Under the pieces are notes generated by a model. The model worked only from the letters and a program-made list of their open reading frames with translations. It was not told the origin of the DNA and made no database searches. From Flavobacterium filum DSM 17961 (lineage in GTDB: Bacteria; Bacteroidota; Bacteroidia; Flavobacteriales; Flavobacteriaceae), in assembly GCF_000425465.1 (NCBI RefSeq), contig NZ_AUDM01000009.1:1-64000 (forward strand): a stretch of 64,000 nucleotides of DNA. The letters run 5' to 3'. This document shows positions 8,791 to 16,330 of this stretch, piece after piece. The translations under genes and the position numbers were made by a program. The stretch's first letter is position 1. Every line of letters starts with the position of its first letter.

Positions 8791-9093
8791 TCACTTCGGA
8801 CTCGGTGCCAACAACCCCACCAACGCTCCCAACGCTGTAGAACCGATACCCACCAAAAAATCGGGTACTTTAGCGGTTTGTGAATCACTTGCTTTAAAAA
8901 TGATTATACTACCTAGCACAACTGATGCTATCAAAACCAATCCGACTATAATCACAATCGTCATAAATACCCATGGCTTTTCAATTGGTTTCATTTGTTC
9001 TAAATACTTAACGGGGTCTTGCTTAAACAAAGCCATCTCCTTGGGATCTGACTCAATTATTTTCTTTAACTGTTTGAATTCACTTGCTGCCAT
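8791..9093 (-). CDS. Small membrane protein, hypothetical
   Basis: The start is placed at the internal ATG at 9093 (MAASEFKQLKKII, 100 residues), because the 29 residues encoded upstream cross a perfect hairpin and look non-coding. The protein has a charged cytoplasmic N-terminus, a membrane helix at about residues 42-66 and a second hydrophobic glycine-rich helix near the C-terminus (GIGSTALGALVGLLAPSPK). It is the first gene of the minus-strand run that ends with the PLD-like and membrane proteins, with 49 bases to the next gene. Function unknown. Confidence 0.6.
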   Translation of the reverse strand: MAASEFKQLKKIIESDPKEMALFKQDPVKYLEQMKPIEKPWVFMTIVIIVGLVLIASVVLGSIIIFKASDSQTAKVPDFLVGIGSTALGALVGLLAPSPK

Positions 9094-9147
9094 ATGATTT
9101 TGATATTTGTTACTCTTCAAACTTAAATCAAAATAGAACACCAAAAC

Positions 9148-9165
9148 ATCCCTACAAATAGGGAT
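9148..9165. promoter_or_regulatory. Perfect inverted repeat upstream of the hypothetical operon
   Basis: ATCCCTA and TAGGGAT flank a 4-base CAAA loop, 55 bases before the first gene of the 9.1-3.2 kb operon. It could be an operator or a leader hairpin. A short T run follows on the plus strand, so a plus-strand terminator is an alternative, but no plus-strand gene precedes it. Confidence 0.4.
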
Positions 9166-9448
9166 TTTTCTCGTAATCAATTACTTATAAAAAATTATGG
9201 TATTTTCACTCATCTCTTAATGGGTACGGAAAGTTTGAAAATAGGGTGTGGAAATTGTAAAAATCTAAAAAATCAAAAAAATCAAAAAAATTGATAATCC
9301 TACTTTCCAAAATTTTAATTTAAAAAATTATTAGTCAGATTTTCAATTACTTTGATTCCGTAATTTGGAAAAAGCTAAACACGAAAATGAGAGTGTAAGG
9401 ATTAATTTTTTTCCATTACCCCATTGCCAAATAGCCTCATTGATTGAT

Positions 9449-9474
9449 GAGATTCCTCCTGCGTCGGAATGACA
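9449..9474 (-). repeat. TGTCATTCCGA-type dispersed repeat, copy 1
   Basis: The plus strand reads GAGATTCCTCCT, then GCG, then TCGGAATGACA. The same words occur in opposite orientation at 63181-63206, where the GCG insertion is missing. It is non-coding in both places. Confidence 0.6.
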
Positions 9475-9524
9475 CAGCCGGGGAAGAGAGCAGTTGAAAT
9501 AAAAGAAAATGTTGCACAAACTAA

Positions 9525-9607
9525 TCCGTGTTCATCCGCCTTTGCAAAGCAAATCCATAAAAAACCGCGTCCATCCATTCCATCCGCATCATCCGTGTTC
9601 CATTACC
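9525..9607 (+). repeat. Imperfect ~83-bp direct duplication, copy 1
   Basis: This stretch begins with CCGTGTTCATCC, passes TTTGCAAAGCAAATCC and ends CATCCGTGTTCCATTACC. It returns about 220 bases later with roughly 80 percent of positions kept. The drifting TCCGTG/TCATCC words recur within each copy. Confidence 0.75.
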
Positions 9608-9644
9608 TTAATGCCCCTTAATTCCTTAATGGTAAAAAACAAAA

Positions 9645-9697
9645 GCGAAGCGTCTTTGCTTTCTCTGTGCCTCCTTGGCGACCTTTGCGGTTAAAAA
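9645..9697 (+). repeat. CTTTGCGGTTAAA-type word repeat
   Basis: A stretch built of CTTTGC, CTCTGTGCC, CCTTGGCGACC and CTTTGCGGTTAAA words between the two copies of the duplication. It has no coding character. I recall similar word arrays as common between genes in Bacteroidetes genomes. Confidence 0.45.
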
Positions 9698-9748
9698 TAA
9701 ATTTTAAGTATAAAATGGCAACCATCAGAACATGACAACCCAAACGTA

Positions 9749-9832
9749 TCCGTGTTCATCCACCTTTGCGAAGCAAATCCAAAAAAATCTGCGTGCATCT
9801 GTTCCACCCGTATCATCTGCGTTCCATTGACA
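9749..9832 (+). repeat. Imperfect ~83-bp direct duplication, copy 2
   Basis: This is the second copy of the unit at 9525-9607. It begins TCCGTGTTCATCC, passes TTTGCGAAGCAAATCC and ends TCATCTGCGTTCCATTGAC. Most differences are C/T and G/A substitutions. Confidence 0.75.
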
Positions 9833-9920
9833 CATTACCGAATTGACACATTGCCGAATTACCCCATTGCCCCATTACCGAATTGCCGAATTGACACATT
9901 ACCAAATTGCCACATTAAAT
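9831..9920 (+). repeat. ATTACCGAATTGCC word array before the S1-domain gene
   Basis: About ten drifting units of the form CACATTACC, GAATTGCC, CCCATTGCC follow one another and end about 27 bases before the ATG at 9947. Spurious open frames here translate to THYRIDTLPN-like low-complexity peptides. Confidence 0.75.
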
Positions 9921-9946
9921 TCATACCTTTGCCAAAAAAGAAATCC

Positions 9947-10780
9947 ATGCTCGCACTCGGCATATACCATACCCTCAAAATCGACAGAAGCACTCAAGTG
10001 GGATTATTCCTCACCAACGGCACTGACGATGTACTTTTACCCCTAAAATACGTACCCAAAGCCTTTCAAATTGGCGAGGAGCTTACCGTTTTTGTGTATC
10101 TCGATCATGAGGAACGTCCGGTGGCCACAACCTTGAAACCGTATATTACGTTTGGAGATTTTGCCTTTTTGAGGGTGAATTATACCAATAAGTTCGGGGC
10201 GTTTTTAGATTGGGGATTAGAAAAGGATTTGTTCGTTCCCTTCAAAGAACAAGCCCGTGAGATGGAACAAGGAAAACGCTATTTGGTGCATCTGTACTTG
10301 GACAAACAAACCAATCGGTTGGTAGCTTCCAGTAAGTTAAATCAGTTTTTGAATCAAACGGATGCTACTTTCCAAACCGGAGAAGAAGTGCATTTGATTA
10401 TTTCTCACGTAACTGACATGGGTGTAAACGTTATCATTAACGGCAACCACAAAGGCTTGGTCTATAAAAATGAAGTCTATCAAGATAAAATACGTCCCGG
10501 CGACAAAACCAAGGGCTACATCAAGTTAGTACGTCCCGATGGTAAAATTGATGTTACGTTTACAAAAGTAGGAGTGGAGAGCATTGAAGAGCATGCCCAA
10601 ACGATTTTAAACGAATTAAAAGCCAACAGAGGTTTTCTTCGCCTAACAGATGATAGTCATCCGGAAGACATCAAAACGGTACTTCAAATGAGTAAAAAGG
10701 CGTTTAAAAAAGCCATCGGAACACTTTACAAACAACATAAAATAACCATCAAACCGGATGGCATTTATTTGATTGACTAA
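9947..10780 (+). CDS. S1 RNA-binding domain protein, CvfB-like
   Basis: The 277-residue protein starts at ATG 9947. The longer frame from 9752 only translates the repeat array. The order is a divergent S1 domain (about 1-65), a second (about 68-130, FGAFLDWGLEKDLFVPF), a third (about 145-210, MGVNVIINGNHKGLVYKNE) and a C-terminal winged helix (MSKKAFKKAIGTLYK). That is the architecture of CvfB/YitL, an RNA-binding regulator studied for virulence-factor expression in Staphylococcus. In flavobacteria its role is unknown, but a cytosolic RNA-binding role is expected. A possible -7 box TACCTTTG lies 16 bases before the start. Confidence 0.85.
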   Translation: MLALGIYHTLKIDRSTQVGLFLTNGTDDVLLPLKYVPKAFQIGEELTVFVYLDHEERPVATTLKPYITFGDFAFLRVNYTNKFGAFLDWGLEKDLFVPFKEQAREMEQGKRYLVHLYLDKQTNRLVASSKLNQFLNQTDATFQTGEEVHLIISHVTDMGVNVIINGNHKGLVYKNEVYQDKIRPGDKTKGYIKLVRPDGKIDVTFTKVGVESIEEHAQTILNELKANRGFLRLTDDSHPEDIKTVLQMSKKAFKKAIGTLYKQHKITIKPDGIYLID

Positions 10781-10787
10781 TTCATTC

Positions 10788-11102
10788 ATGGTTGAAACTG
10801 TGGGGAAATTTTACTCTAGTATGCACAACAAACCCAAAATATACCTCATGCTCAGTATCCTTTCGGTCTTGCTGTTGTTTTTGTCGGTGGTCAAACGTTT
10901 CTACACCATAACCCTTTGGGAAGAATCGATAGATGTCATTTGGGTACCAACCTTGTTGTTGATTTTTACGTTGCCTTTTTTAAACATTGTTGAAATCATT
11001 AAAAATCCGGACGAAAATAATCTATTGCATTGGTTAGCTTTGGTGTTTAATGTTTTGAGCATGTATTTACTACTTCGCCATTTGGGCATTGGTTTGTTGT
11101 AA
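10788..11102 (+). CDS. Small membrane protein, hypothetical
   Basis: The frame can start at a TTG (10773) overlapping the CvfB-like gene. The ATG at 10788 is preferred, and a later ATG at 10821 (MHNKPKIYLM) is also possible. About 104 residues with three membrane helices (KIYLMLSILSVLLLFLSVV, VIWVPTLLLIFTLPFLNIV, LLHWLALVFNVLSMYLLL). It follows the CvfB-like gene by 7 bases, so the two are probably cotranscribed. I do not recognise the family. Confidence 0.55.
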   Translation: MVETVGKFYSSMHNKPKIYLMLSILSVLLLFLSVVKRFYTITLWEESIDVIWVPTLLLIFTLPFLNIVEIIKNPDENNLLHWLALVFNVLSMYLLLRHLGIGLL

Positions 11103-11146
11103 ATCTTTCTTTTGATTATCATTACTTTTTAAATTAGGTGAATCAT

Positions 11147-11176
11147 TTTGTATGTAACAATAAAACTATATATTTG
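11147..11176 (+). promoter_or_regulatory. Promoter of the ygiD-like gene
   Basis: TTTG at 11147-11150 and TATATTTG at 11169-11176 are 18 bases apart, close to the Bacteroidetes consensus. The -7 box overlaps a palindrome at 11171-11188. Confidence 0.6.
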
Positions 11177-11188
11177 TATATACAAATA
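11171..11188. promoter_or_regulatory. 18-bp perfect palindrome over the ygiD promoter, possible operator
   Basis: TATTTGTATATACAAATA is a perfect palindrome covering the end of the -7 box and the expected transcription start, two bases before the ATG at 11191. A dimeric repressor bound here would block the promoter. In an AT-rich genome a chance palindrome remains possible. Confidence 0.45.
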
Positions 11189-11190
11189 AC

Positions 11191-12075
11191 ATGCATTTGA
11201 ACCGATTATCTTTTATAAAAACACTCGTAGGAGGAGCAGGTATGGCAACATTACACCCTTTTTTAAATTGGACCGATGATTTGGCGGAACAAGACGTTCT
11301 CATGCCGGTTTTGTTTATTGGTCACGGTTCTCCCATGAATGGAATTGAAAACAATTCTTTTTCACAAACGTGGGCTAAGTTTGGTAAAGAAATTCCTCGT
11401 CCAAAAGCGGTGTTGGTTATTTCCGCCCATTGGTTGACAAAAGGCACGCATGTAACCGCAATGGATAACCCGAAAACGATACATGATTTTGGTGGCTTTC
11501 CTAAAGCTCTCTTTGAGGTACAATATCCCGCCAAAGGAAATCCTATTCTTGCCAAAACAACGGCAGAGTTGATTCATTCAACGCATGTAGGACTCGACCA
11601 TGATTGGGGTCTCGATCACGGCACATGGACCGTAGTGCGACACATGTATCCAAAAGCCGATATTCCGGTATTGCAATTGAGTATTGATTATCATCAACCG
11701 GCTGCTTATCATTATACTTTGGCCAAAGAAATCGTGTCGCTTCGTAAAAAAGGAGTACTGATTATTGGTTCCGGGAACATGGTACACAACCTTCAGAAAG
11801 TGGCATGGGACAAATTGAATGTTCCCAATTATGGGTTTGATTGGGCGATTGAAATGAATGAAGTGTTCAAACAGAAAATAAATGAAGGTAATCATCAAGC
11901 GTTAATTGCTTATGAAAAACTTCATAAAGCAGCTTTATTGGCGGTACCTACACCAGACCATTATTATCCTTTATTGTATATTTTGGGATTGCAAACGCCC
12001 AAAGATAAGGTCTCCTTTTTTAATGACCAGTTGGTTGGTGGTTCATTAAATATGACGTCGGTAAAAATAGGCTAA
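11191..12075 (+). CDS. ygiD: Class III extradiol dioxygenase, YgiD/DODA-like
   Basis: The 294-residue protein belongs to the LigB-fold family of 4,5-DOPA dioxygenase (YgiD), which opens catechol rings between C4 and C5. Likely metal ligands are H45 in LFIGHGSPMN, H80 in VLVISAHW and H257 in PTPDHYYP; H143 in LDHGTW is the usual acid/base candidate. The first ~25 residues (NRLSFIKTLVGGAGMATLH) look like a degenerate Tat-type signal with only one arginine, so export is uncertain. It stands alone, with its own promoter and a palindrome just before the start. The natural substrate in bacteria is unclear. Confidence 0.88.
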   Translation: MHLNRLSFIKTLVGGAGMATLHPFLNWTDDLAEQDVLMPVLFIGHGSPMNGIENNSFSQTWAKFGKEIPRPKAVLVISAHWLTKGTHVTAMDNPKTIHDFGGFPKALFEVQYPAKGNPILAKTTAELIHSTHVGLDHDWGLDHGTWTVVRHMYPKADIPVLQLSIDYHQPAAYHYTLAKEIVSLRKKGVLIIGSGNMVHNLQKVAWDKLNVPNYGFDWAIEMNEVFKQKINEGNHQALIAYEKLHKAALLAVPTPDHYYPLLYILGLQTPKDKVSFFNDQLVGGSLNMTSVKIG

Positions 12076-12081
12076 AAGAAC

Positions 12082-13290
12082 TTATTCTTTTTCATCTAAT
12101 TCAAATGGAAAGTCTCTGAACAAAGCGGTTAATCGCATGGCTCGATACGTTTTTTGAGTGTATTTATTGGATAAAGCAATAATTACTACCGTATCTTTTT
12201 TCATCGTAATATAAGAAGAAGTATTACCATGCCACCATCCGTTGTGGTAATGCATCGTTTCGCCATTATCAAATTCTTTCATTCGATAGCCCAATCCGTA
12301 ATTGTTGAAGCCTCTTTTTTCATAGCTGTAGCCTTTCAATGCTTCTTCCAATAAGTCTTTGCGGAGAAATGTTTCAGAATAAGTGGCCAAATCAAATTTT
12401 ACCATGTCGCGAAGCGAAGCATAAATATTTTTATCACCATAAATCGCATCAAATTGATCCCAACCATGGTTCACATAATTGGTTTTATACGACTGAGCAA
12501 CTTGTTTTTTTTGGGTTTCAAAATCAATTACAAAACTATCGTTCATGCCAAGCGGTTCAAAGACATACGATTTCATGGCCTCCGGAAAAGATTGTGTGGT
12601 TACTTTTTCAGCAATCAAAGCCAAAATCGCATAGTTAGTATTGCAATAATTAAAATTACGGTTATCTTTTGAAAGTAAAGGAAACTTGTGTTTTTTTAGG
12701 TATTGCAGCACATCTTCATTTGACAATATTTTTCGGGTATTCCATTTTTTGATGTATTCACTAAATCGGGAATAATGCGGTAAACCACTTCGATGATTCA
12801 ACAAAGTTCTAACAGACGTCTGTGTATAAGGAAAATCAGGTAAATAGGTCTGCACTTTTTCATCTAACGCAATTTTGTTTTCCTGCACTAATTTTAAAAT
12901 TAAGGTAGCTGTTAACACTTTGCTCACTGAGGCTAAATGCAAAGCCGATTGGGCATTGATTGGTTTTTTCTCGGCAAAGTTTTCATAGCCTTTGTAATCT
13001 TCAAACAGAATTTTCCCGTTTTTAGCCACTAATAAAGCCCCACTGAAATCAGCTAAACCGATATTTTTTCGATAAAAGGCCTCAATTTTTTGTTGCTTTT
13101 GGGATTTAAATTCTTCTGAAACCGGATTAAATTCAATCGCTAACGGAATGGTAATCAAAAGTGAATCTATTGCCGGCACGGGTTCTTCCTCCGGAATATA
13201 ATGAGCTAAAAGGGGAGCTTCCTCTTTTTTCTGACAGGAAAAAGCTATATATAAGGAAAGAATTGCTAAAGCAATTTTTAATTTATTCAT
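12082..13290 (-). CDS. Serine hydrolase lipoprotein, class C beta-lactamase-like
   Basis: The 402-residue product has a lipoprotein signal (MNKLKIALAILSLYIAFSC, Cys 19). The penicillin-binding fold shows SVSK at 121-124 (nucleophile Ser121 and Lys124), YCN at 215-217 and an HNG motif at 349-351 in place of KTG. Members act as D,D-peptidases, esterases or have unknown substrates; true beta-lactamase activity cannot be inferred. It should face the periplasm or surface. It is convergent with the ygiD-like gene, with 6 bases between the stops. Confidence 0.85.
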   Translation of the reverse strand: MNKLKIALAILSLYIAFSCQKKEEAPLLAHYIPEEEPVPAIDSLLITIPLAIEFNPVSEEFKSQKQQKIEAFYRKNIGLADFSGALLVAKNGKILFEDYKGYENFAEKKPINAQSALHLASVSKVLTATLILKLVQENKIALDEKVQTYLPDFPYTQTSVRTLLNHRSGLPHYSRFSEYIKKWNTRKILSNEDVLQYLKKHKFPLLSKDNRNFNYCNTNYAILALIAEKVTTQSFPEAMKSYVFEPLGMNDSFVIDFETQKKQVAQSYKTNYVNHGWDQFDAIYGDKNIYASLRDMVKFDLATYSETFLRKDLLEEALKGYSYEKRGFNNYGLGYRMKEFDNGETMHYHNGWWHGNTSSYITMKKDTVVIIALSNKYTQKTYRAMRLTALFRDFPFELDEKE

Positions 13291-13352
13291 GCCAATTTGG
13301 GTATTCAGTTGTTTGGTAAAAACAAAACTAACTTTTTTGAATTAAAATACAC

Positions 13353-13799
13353 TCAAATTAATTCAATTTTAGGATTAATTTTCAACAAGTAATTAACAAA
13401 CTCGGTTTTATCCTTTGGAGAAATATAAATGTCTTCAAATTTGTCATAATATAAATAAAGACCATTCATACTCAAAGCGGGTTTCATAAGACTCTTTTGG
13501 TACCACCCTTTTTGATGCTCAATTTTACGTATCTTCATGATGTTTATTTTACCCCGAATAGGACCACTATTGTAATGAAGTAGTTCACCTTTGATAACAT
13601 ATTTAGTATCAAATAGCATCCAAAAGAAGGCAATACAAATAGCTGTTAAAAGCAAGTTTACCCCAATCGCTTCCGGTTCTGTACCAATTTCAAACCATAA
13701 GAAAACGTTTAAAATAGCTAAAGCGGTTCCAAAAACGGTAATGAAAATACCGCTAGAGCGACTTACTGCCGAGGGGAATACCATTTCTTCTTGTGTCAT
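13353..13799 (-). CDS. PH domain membrane protein (bPH_4 type)
   Basis: A 148-residue protein with two N-terminal membrane helices (GIFITVFGTALAILNVFLWF and IGVNLLLTAICIAFFWMLF). The soluble C-terminal domain has the pattern YVIKGELLHYNSGP, IRKIEH, LYLYYDKFEDIYISPKDK and ends in a helix, as in the DUF1200/bPH_4 family of bacterial PH domains. Its ATG overlaps the stop of the C1 peptidase gene (ATGA), so the two are translationally coupled. Function unknown. Confidence 0.75.
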   Translation of the reverse strand: MTQEEMVFPSAVSRSSGIFITVFGTALAILNVFLWFEIGTEPEAIGVNLLLTAICIAFFWMLFDTKYVIKGELLHYNSGPIRGKINIMKIRKIEHQKGWYQKSLMKPALSMNGLYLYYDKFEDIYISPKDKTEFVNYLLKINPKIELI

Positions 13800-14908
13800 A
13801 AACCAAGTTGCTTAGTAGTTTTTTCAGGTAGAGCCTTGCGGTGTACCATTACAGAGATGCCTTTTAATTGTAAATAAGCAACGCTCATATATATAAAACC
13901 ATCTTTTCCCGAATCACTGCCCCATGAATTTTTAACTTTATAATATAACTTGCCATTTTGGTCTTTAACAGTTCCCACAATGTGCATCAAATGATCATCT
14001 TGGGTGGTTAGATTCTCAAAAGCTGCTTGTCTGTTTGAGGCAGTAACCACCATTTCCGGTTTACTTTCCGTTAGGATAGATTTTACATCCGTCTCTTCTT
14101 GGGGAATAACAGCAATGCCGTGTTTACCGGAAAAAGTCGGTTCACTTACATCACAATCTAAGGCAAGTGAGTAGCCTTTTTCCAGTGCAACATCTACACA
14201 AGCAATCCATTCTTCTAATGGGAGATTATAAAAATGGCCATTAGAAAAATTATCAGGAATATTTAATATAAAGGAGGAATAATAAGGAGCATGCGTAAAA
14301 GAGGTCAAACTCACATAATCTGATGGGTTGAGTTGCGTAAATTTTGCGAAAGTTTGAGGAGTATATTTTTTTCCTTCATACATAAATTCCGTTGGATTTT
14401 TCCCCAAATAAATATCCAATACCGCTTCAATGGATGTTTTCCAGTTCGTAGAAAGTTTTTTACCCGGATTTTCTACAAACACTTTCAACATTCCTTCTAA
14501 CAATGCTTGCAATTCGGCATGGTTATGAGAAGTCTGTTGTCCATTCAAGCCTGAAAAAGCCTCTTCCGGTACTAATCCAAATGCTTGTAAACTATTGATT
14601 ACATCATGCGAAAGTCCGCCCTCACTAAACTGTGCTTTACCTTGTCTTGAAACATAATTTTCAGCTTTTTTGACATAGGTATTTCGCACTTGGTACATTT
14701 CGGATAAGTTGATTTTTTTTCCGCTGATGCGAATAATTTCTGCTTCCAGAAAAGAAATGGTAGAATAAGACCAACAGGTTCCCGTATTTCCTTGCGACAA
14801 TACCGGTTGACAACTAATTTCTTTAATGGTTTGAAAAGAGTAGGGTTGAGACCATCCCATCCCAATAGTGAATAAGCAACAAAGAAGAAGTATTTTTTTC
14901 ATGACCAT
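13796..14908 (-). CDS. Exported C1 family cysteine peptidase (PepC/bleomycin hydrolase-like)
   Basis: The 370-residue protein has a signal peptide (MKKILLLCCLFTIGMGWSQ) and papain-type catalytic residues: C45 in QGNTGTCWSY, a histidine in DDHLMHIVG (about 305) and an asparagine in KVKNSWG (about 326). This matches the C1B aminopeptidase/bleomycin hydrolase branch found exported in Bacteroidetes. Its ATG overlaps the stop of the upstream gene (TAATG); an ATG two codons in (14902) is also possible. It probably digests peptides in the periplasm or outside the cell. Confidence 0.85.
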   Translation of the reverse strand: MVMKKILLLCCLFTIGMGWSQPYSFQTIKEISCQPVLSQGNTGTCWSYSTISFLEAEIIRISGKKINLSEMYQVRNTYVKKAENYVSRQGKAQFSEGGLSHDVINSLQAFGLVPEEAFSGLNGQQTSHNHAELQALLEGMLKVFVENPGKKLSTNWKTSIEAVLDIYLGKNPTEFMYEGKKYTPQTFAKFTQLNPSDYVSLTSFTHAPYYSSFILNIPDNFSNGHFYNLPLEEWIACVDVALEKGYSLALDCDVSEPTFSGKHGIAVIPQEETDVKSILTESKPEMVVTASNRQAAFENLTTQDDHLMHIVGTVKDQNGKLYYKVKNSWGSDSGKDGFIYMSVAYLQLKGISVMVHRKALPEKTTKQLGL

Positions 14909-15429
14909 TATAATGTTAAAAGTTGAAAGGAATCGGTAAGTTGATACAAGAGTGTGCGACCTTGCAATTCTGTCTCGCTGAACACCATCATTGCATACAT
15001 CTTATTGTTTTGAAGTAAAGTATATACTTGTGCATAATAATTCCCCACTTTATCCACTGAACGCATGGCAAGTAAAGTTTTGTATTCCTCAAAAATTTCT
15101 GAAACCAACGTTACCTGCAATCCCATTTGACCGGCAAAATTATTCACACTGCCGTTTTTAGAGTTCTTTAATATTTTTTTGTTCACCTCCATATTGGCAG
15201 TAAGGTTTACCCCTTCCGGATAGGTTGCCTCTGTCATTAACAGCATGGCACCTTCGTGCATCAATTGATAGGTTTTTACATGTGTGTCGCCCGCTTCGGT
15301 AACAATATCCTGTTCTGCTTCTTGTGGTTGTGCCGGAAAAGTAATTTCAAATGTAGTAGTTTTAATGGTTTGTGTGAAACCGTAAAAACTTAACAATAAG
15401 AGAATTAGTGTATAAAGTGATTTTTTCAT
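14908..15429 (-). CDS. Hypothetical exported protein
   Basis: A 173-residue protein with a signal peptide (MKKSLYTLILLLLSFYGFTQ). The mature part starts IKTTTFEITFPAQPQEAEQ and reads as a small alternating beta/alpha domain. The pattern resembles exported proteins that carry a TFPxxP strand at the mature N-terminus, but I cannot name a family. It is the first gene of a three-gene overlapping operon with the C1 peptidase and the PH-domain protein, so a shared envelope function is likely. Confidence 0.65.
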   Translation of the reverse strand: MKKSLYTLILLLLSFYGFTQTIKTTTFEITFPAQPQEAEQDIVTEAGDTHVKTYQLMHEGAMLLMTEATYPEGVNLTANMEVNKKILKNSKNGSVNNFAGQMGLQVTLVSEIFEEYKTLLAMRSVDKVGNYYAQVYTLLQNNKMYAMMVFSETELQGRTLLYQLTDSFQLLTL

Positions 15430-15489
15430 GTTACTACCTATGGTTTTAAAAAGTTAAAAATAGTATTTTTACGGTAAATTTTGAAGCTT

Positions 15490-16329
15490 ATGAAAGAAAT
15501 TAATTGGCAAACCGCCAGAGAATTTGAAGATATTACGTATAAAAAATGTAACGGTGTTGCCCGTATCGCTTTTAATCGTCCGGAAGTTCGAAACGCTTTT
15601 CGTCCAAAAACTACGGCTGAATTGTACCAAGCTTTTTATGATGCACAAGAAGATACTTCCATTGGCGTTGTATTGCTTTCCGCAGAAGGACCTTCGCCAA
15701 AAGATGGGGTGTATTCCTTTTGTAGCGGCGGCGACCAACGGGCGAGAGGTCATCAAGGGTATGTGGGTGATGATGGCATGCATCGTTTAAATATTTTAGA
15801 AGTGCAACGCCTTATTCGTTTCATGCCTAAAGCAGTTATTGCCGTTGTACCCGGTTGGGCAGTAGGCGGCGGACACAGTTTGCATGTGGTGTGTGATTTA
15901 ACGTTAGCTAGTAAAGAACACGCCATCTTTAAACAAACTGATGCCGATGTAACCAGTTTTGATGGTGGCTACGGTTCTGCGTATTTGGCTAAAATGGTCG
16001 GGCAAAAGAAAGCAAGAGAGATTTTTTTCTTAGGGAGAAATTATTCCGCTCAGGAAGCCTTTGAAATGGGAATGGTAAATGCCGTGATTCCACATGATGA
16101 ATTAGAAGATACCGCATATGAGTGGGCACAGGAAATATTGGCAAAATCTCCCACTTCAATCAAAATGTTGAAATTTGCTATGAATTTAACCGATGACGGC
16201 ATGGTGGGACAACAAGTTTTTGCAGGTGAAGCCACTCGACTAGCCTACATGACCGATGAAGCAGTAGAAGGTAGAAATGCTTTTTTAGAAAAACGTAAAC
16301 CTAATTTTGAAAAGAAATGGATTCCATAA
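15490..16329 (+). CDS. menB: 1,4-dihydroxy-2-naphthoyl-CoA synthase
   Basis: MenB closes the second ring of the menaquinone head group, converting o-succinylbenzoyl-CoA to 1,4-dihydroxy-2-naphthoyl-CoA. The 279-residue protein has the crotonase fold with the MenB signature CSGGDQRARG at 78-87, GWAVGGGHSLHV and the end region FLEKRKPNFEKKW. The longer frame opens with a TTG at 15481; the ATG at 15490 fits the family start. It is the first gene of an operon of menB, two PH-domain proteins, menA, a hydrolase and menC. Confidence 0.95.
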   Translation: MKEINWQTAREFEDITYKKCNGVARIAFNRPEVRNAFRPKTTAELYQAFYDAQEDTSIGVVLLSAEGPSPKDGVYSFCSGGDQRARGHQGYVGDDGMHRLNILEVQRLIRFMPKAVIAVVPGWAVGGGHSLHVVCDLTLASKEHAIFKQTDADVTSFDGGYGSAYLAKMVGQKKAREIFFLGRNYSAQEAFEMGMVNAVIPHDELEDTAYEWAQEILAKSPTSIKMLKFAMNLTDDGMVGQQVFAGEATRLAYMTDEAVEGRNAFLEKRKPNFEKKWIP

Positions 16330-16330
16330 T

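Larger units (their letters stand above)
9094..9946. other. Gene-free repeat-rich block
   Basis: No convincing gene lies here. The small open frames encode translated repeats. The block holds the hairpin at 9148-9165, an AT-rich stretch to about 9410, a CATTACCCC-type array, a GGAATGACA-type repeat (9449-9474), an imperfect duplication (9525-9607 and 9749-9832), a CTTTGCGG-type repeat (9645-9697) and a long ACCGAATTGCC array (9831-9920). It ends with a possible -7 box TACCTTTG (9924-9931) before the CvfB-like gene. Confidence 0.7.

Noticed and set aside
8742..8888. N-terminal extension of the exported protein (tryptophan-rich peptide)
   Set aside because: It overlaps the next gene in another frame, and the internal ATG at 8741 gives a clean signal peptide.
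9509..9694. Small plus-strand frame in the repeat block
   Set aside because: It consists only of translated word repeats and has no homology-like pattern.
9752..9946. N-terminal extension of the CvfB-like protein
   Set aside because: It translates the ATTACCGAATTGCC array into low-complexity peptide, while the ATG at 9947 matches the family start.
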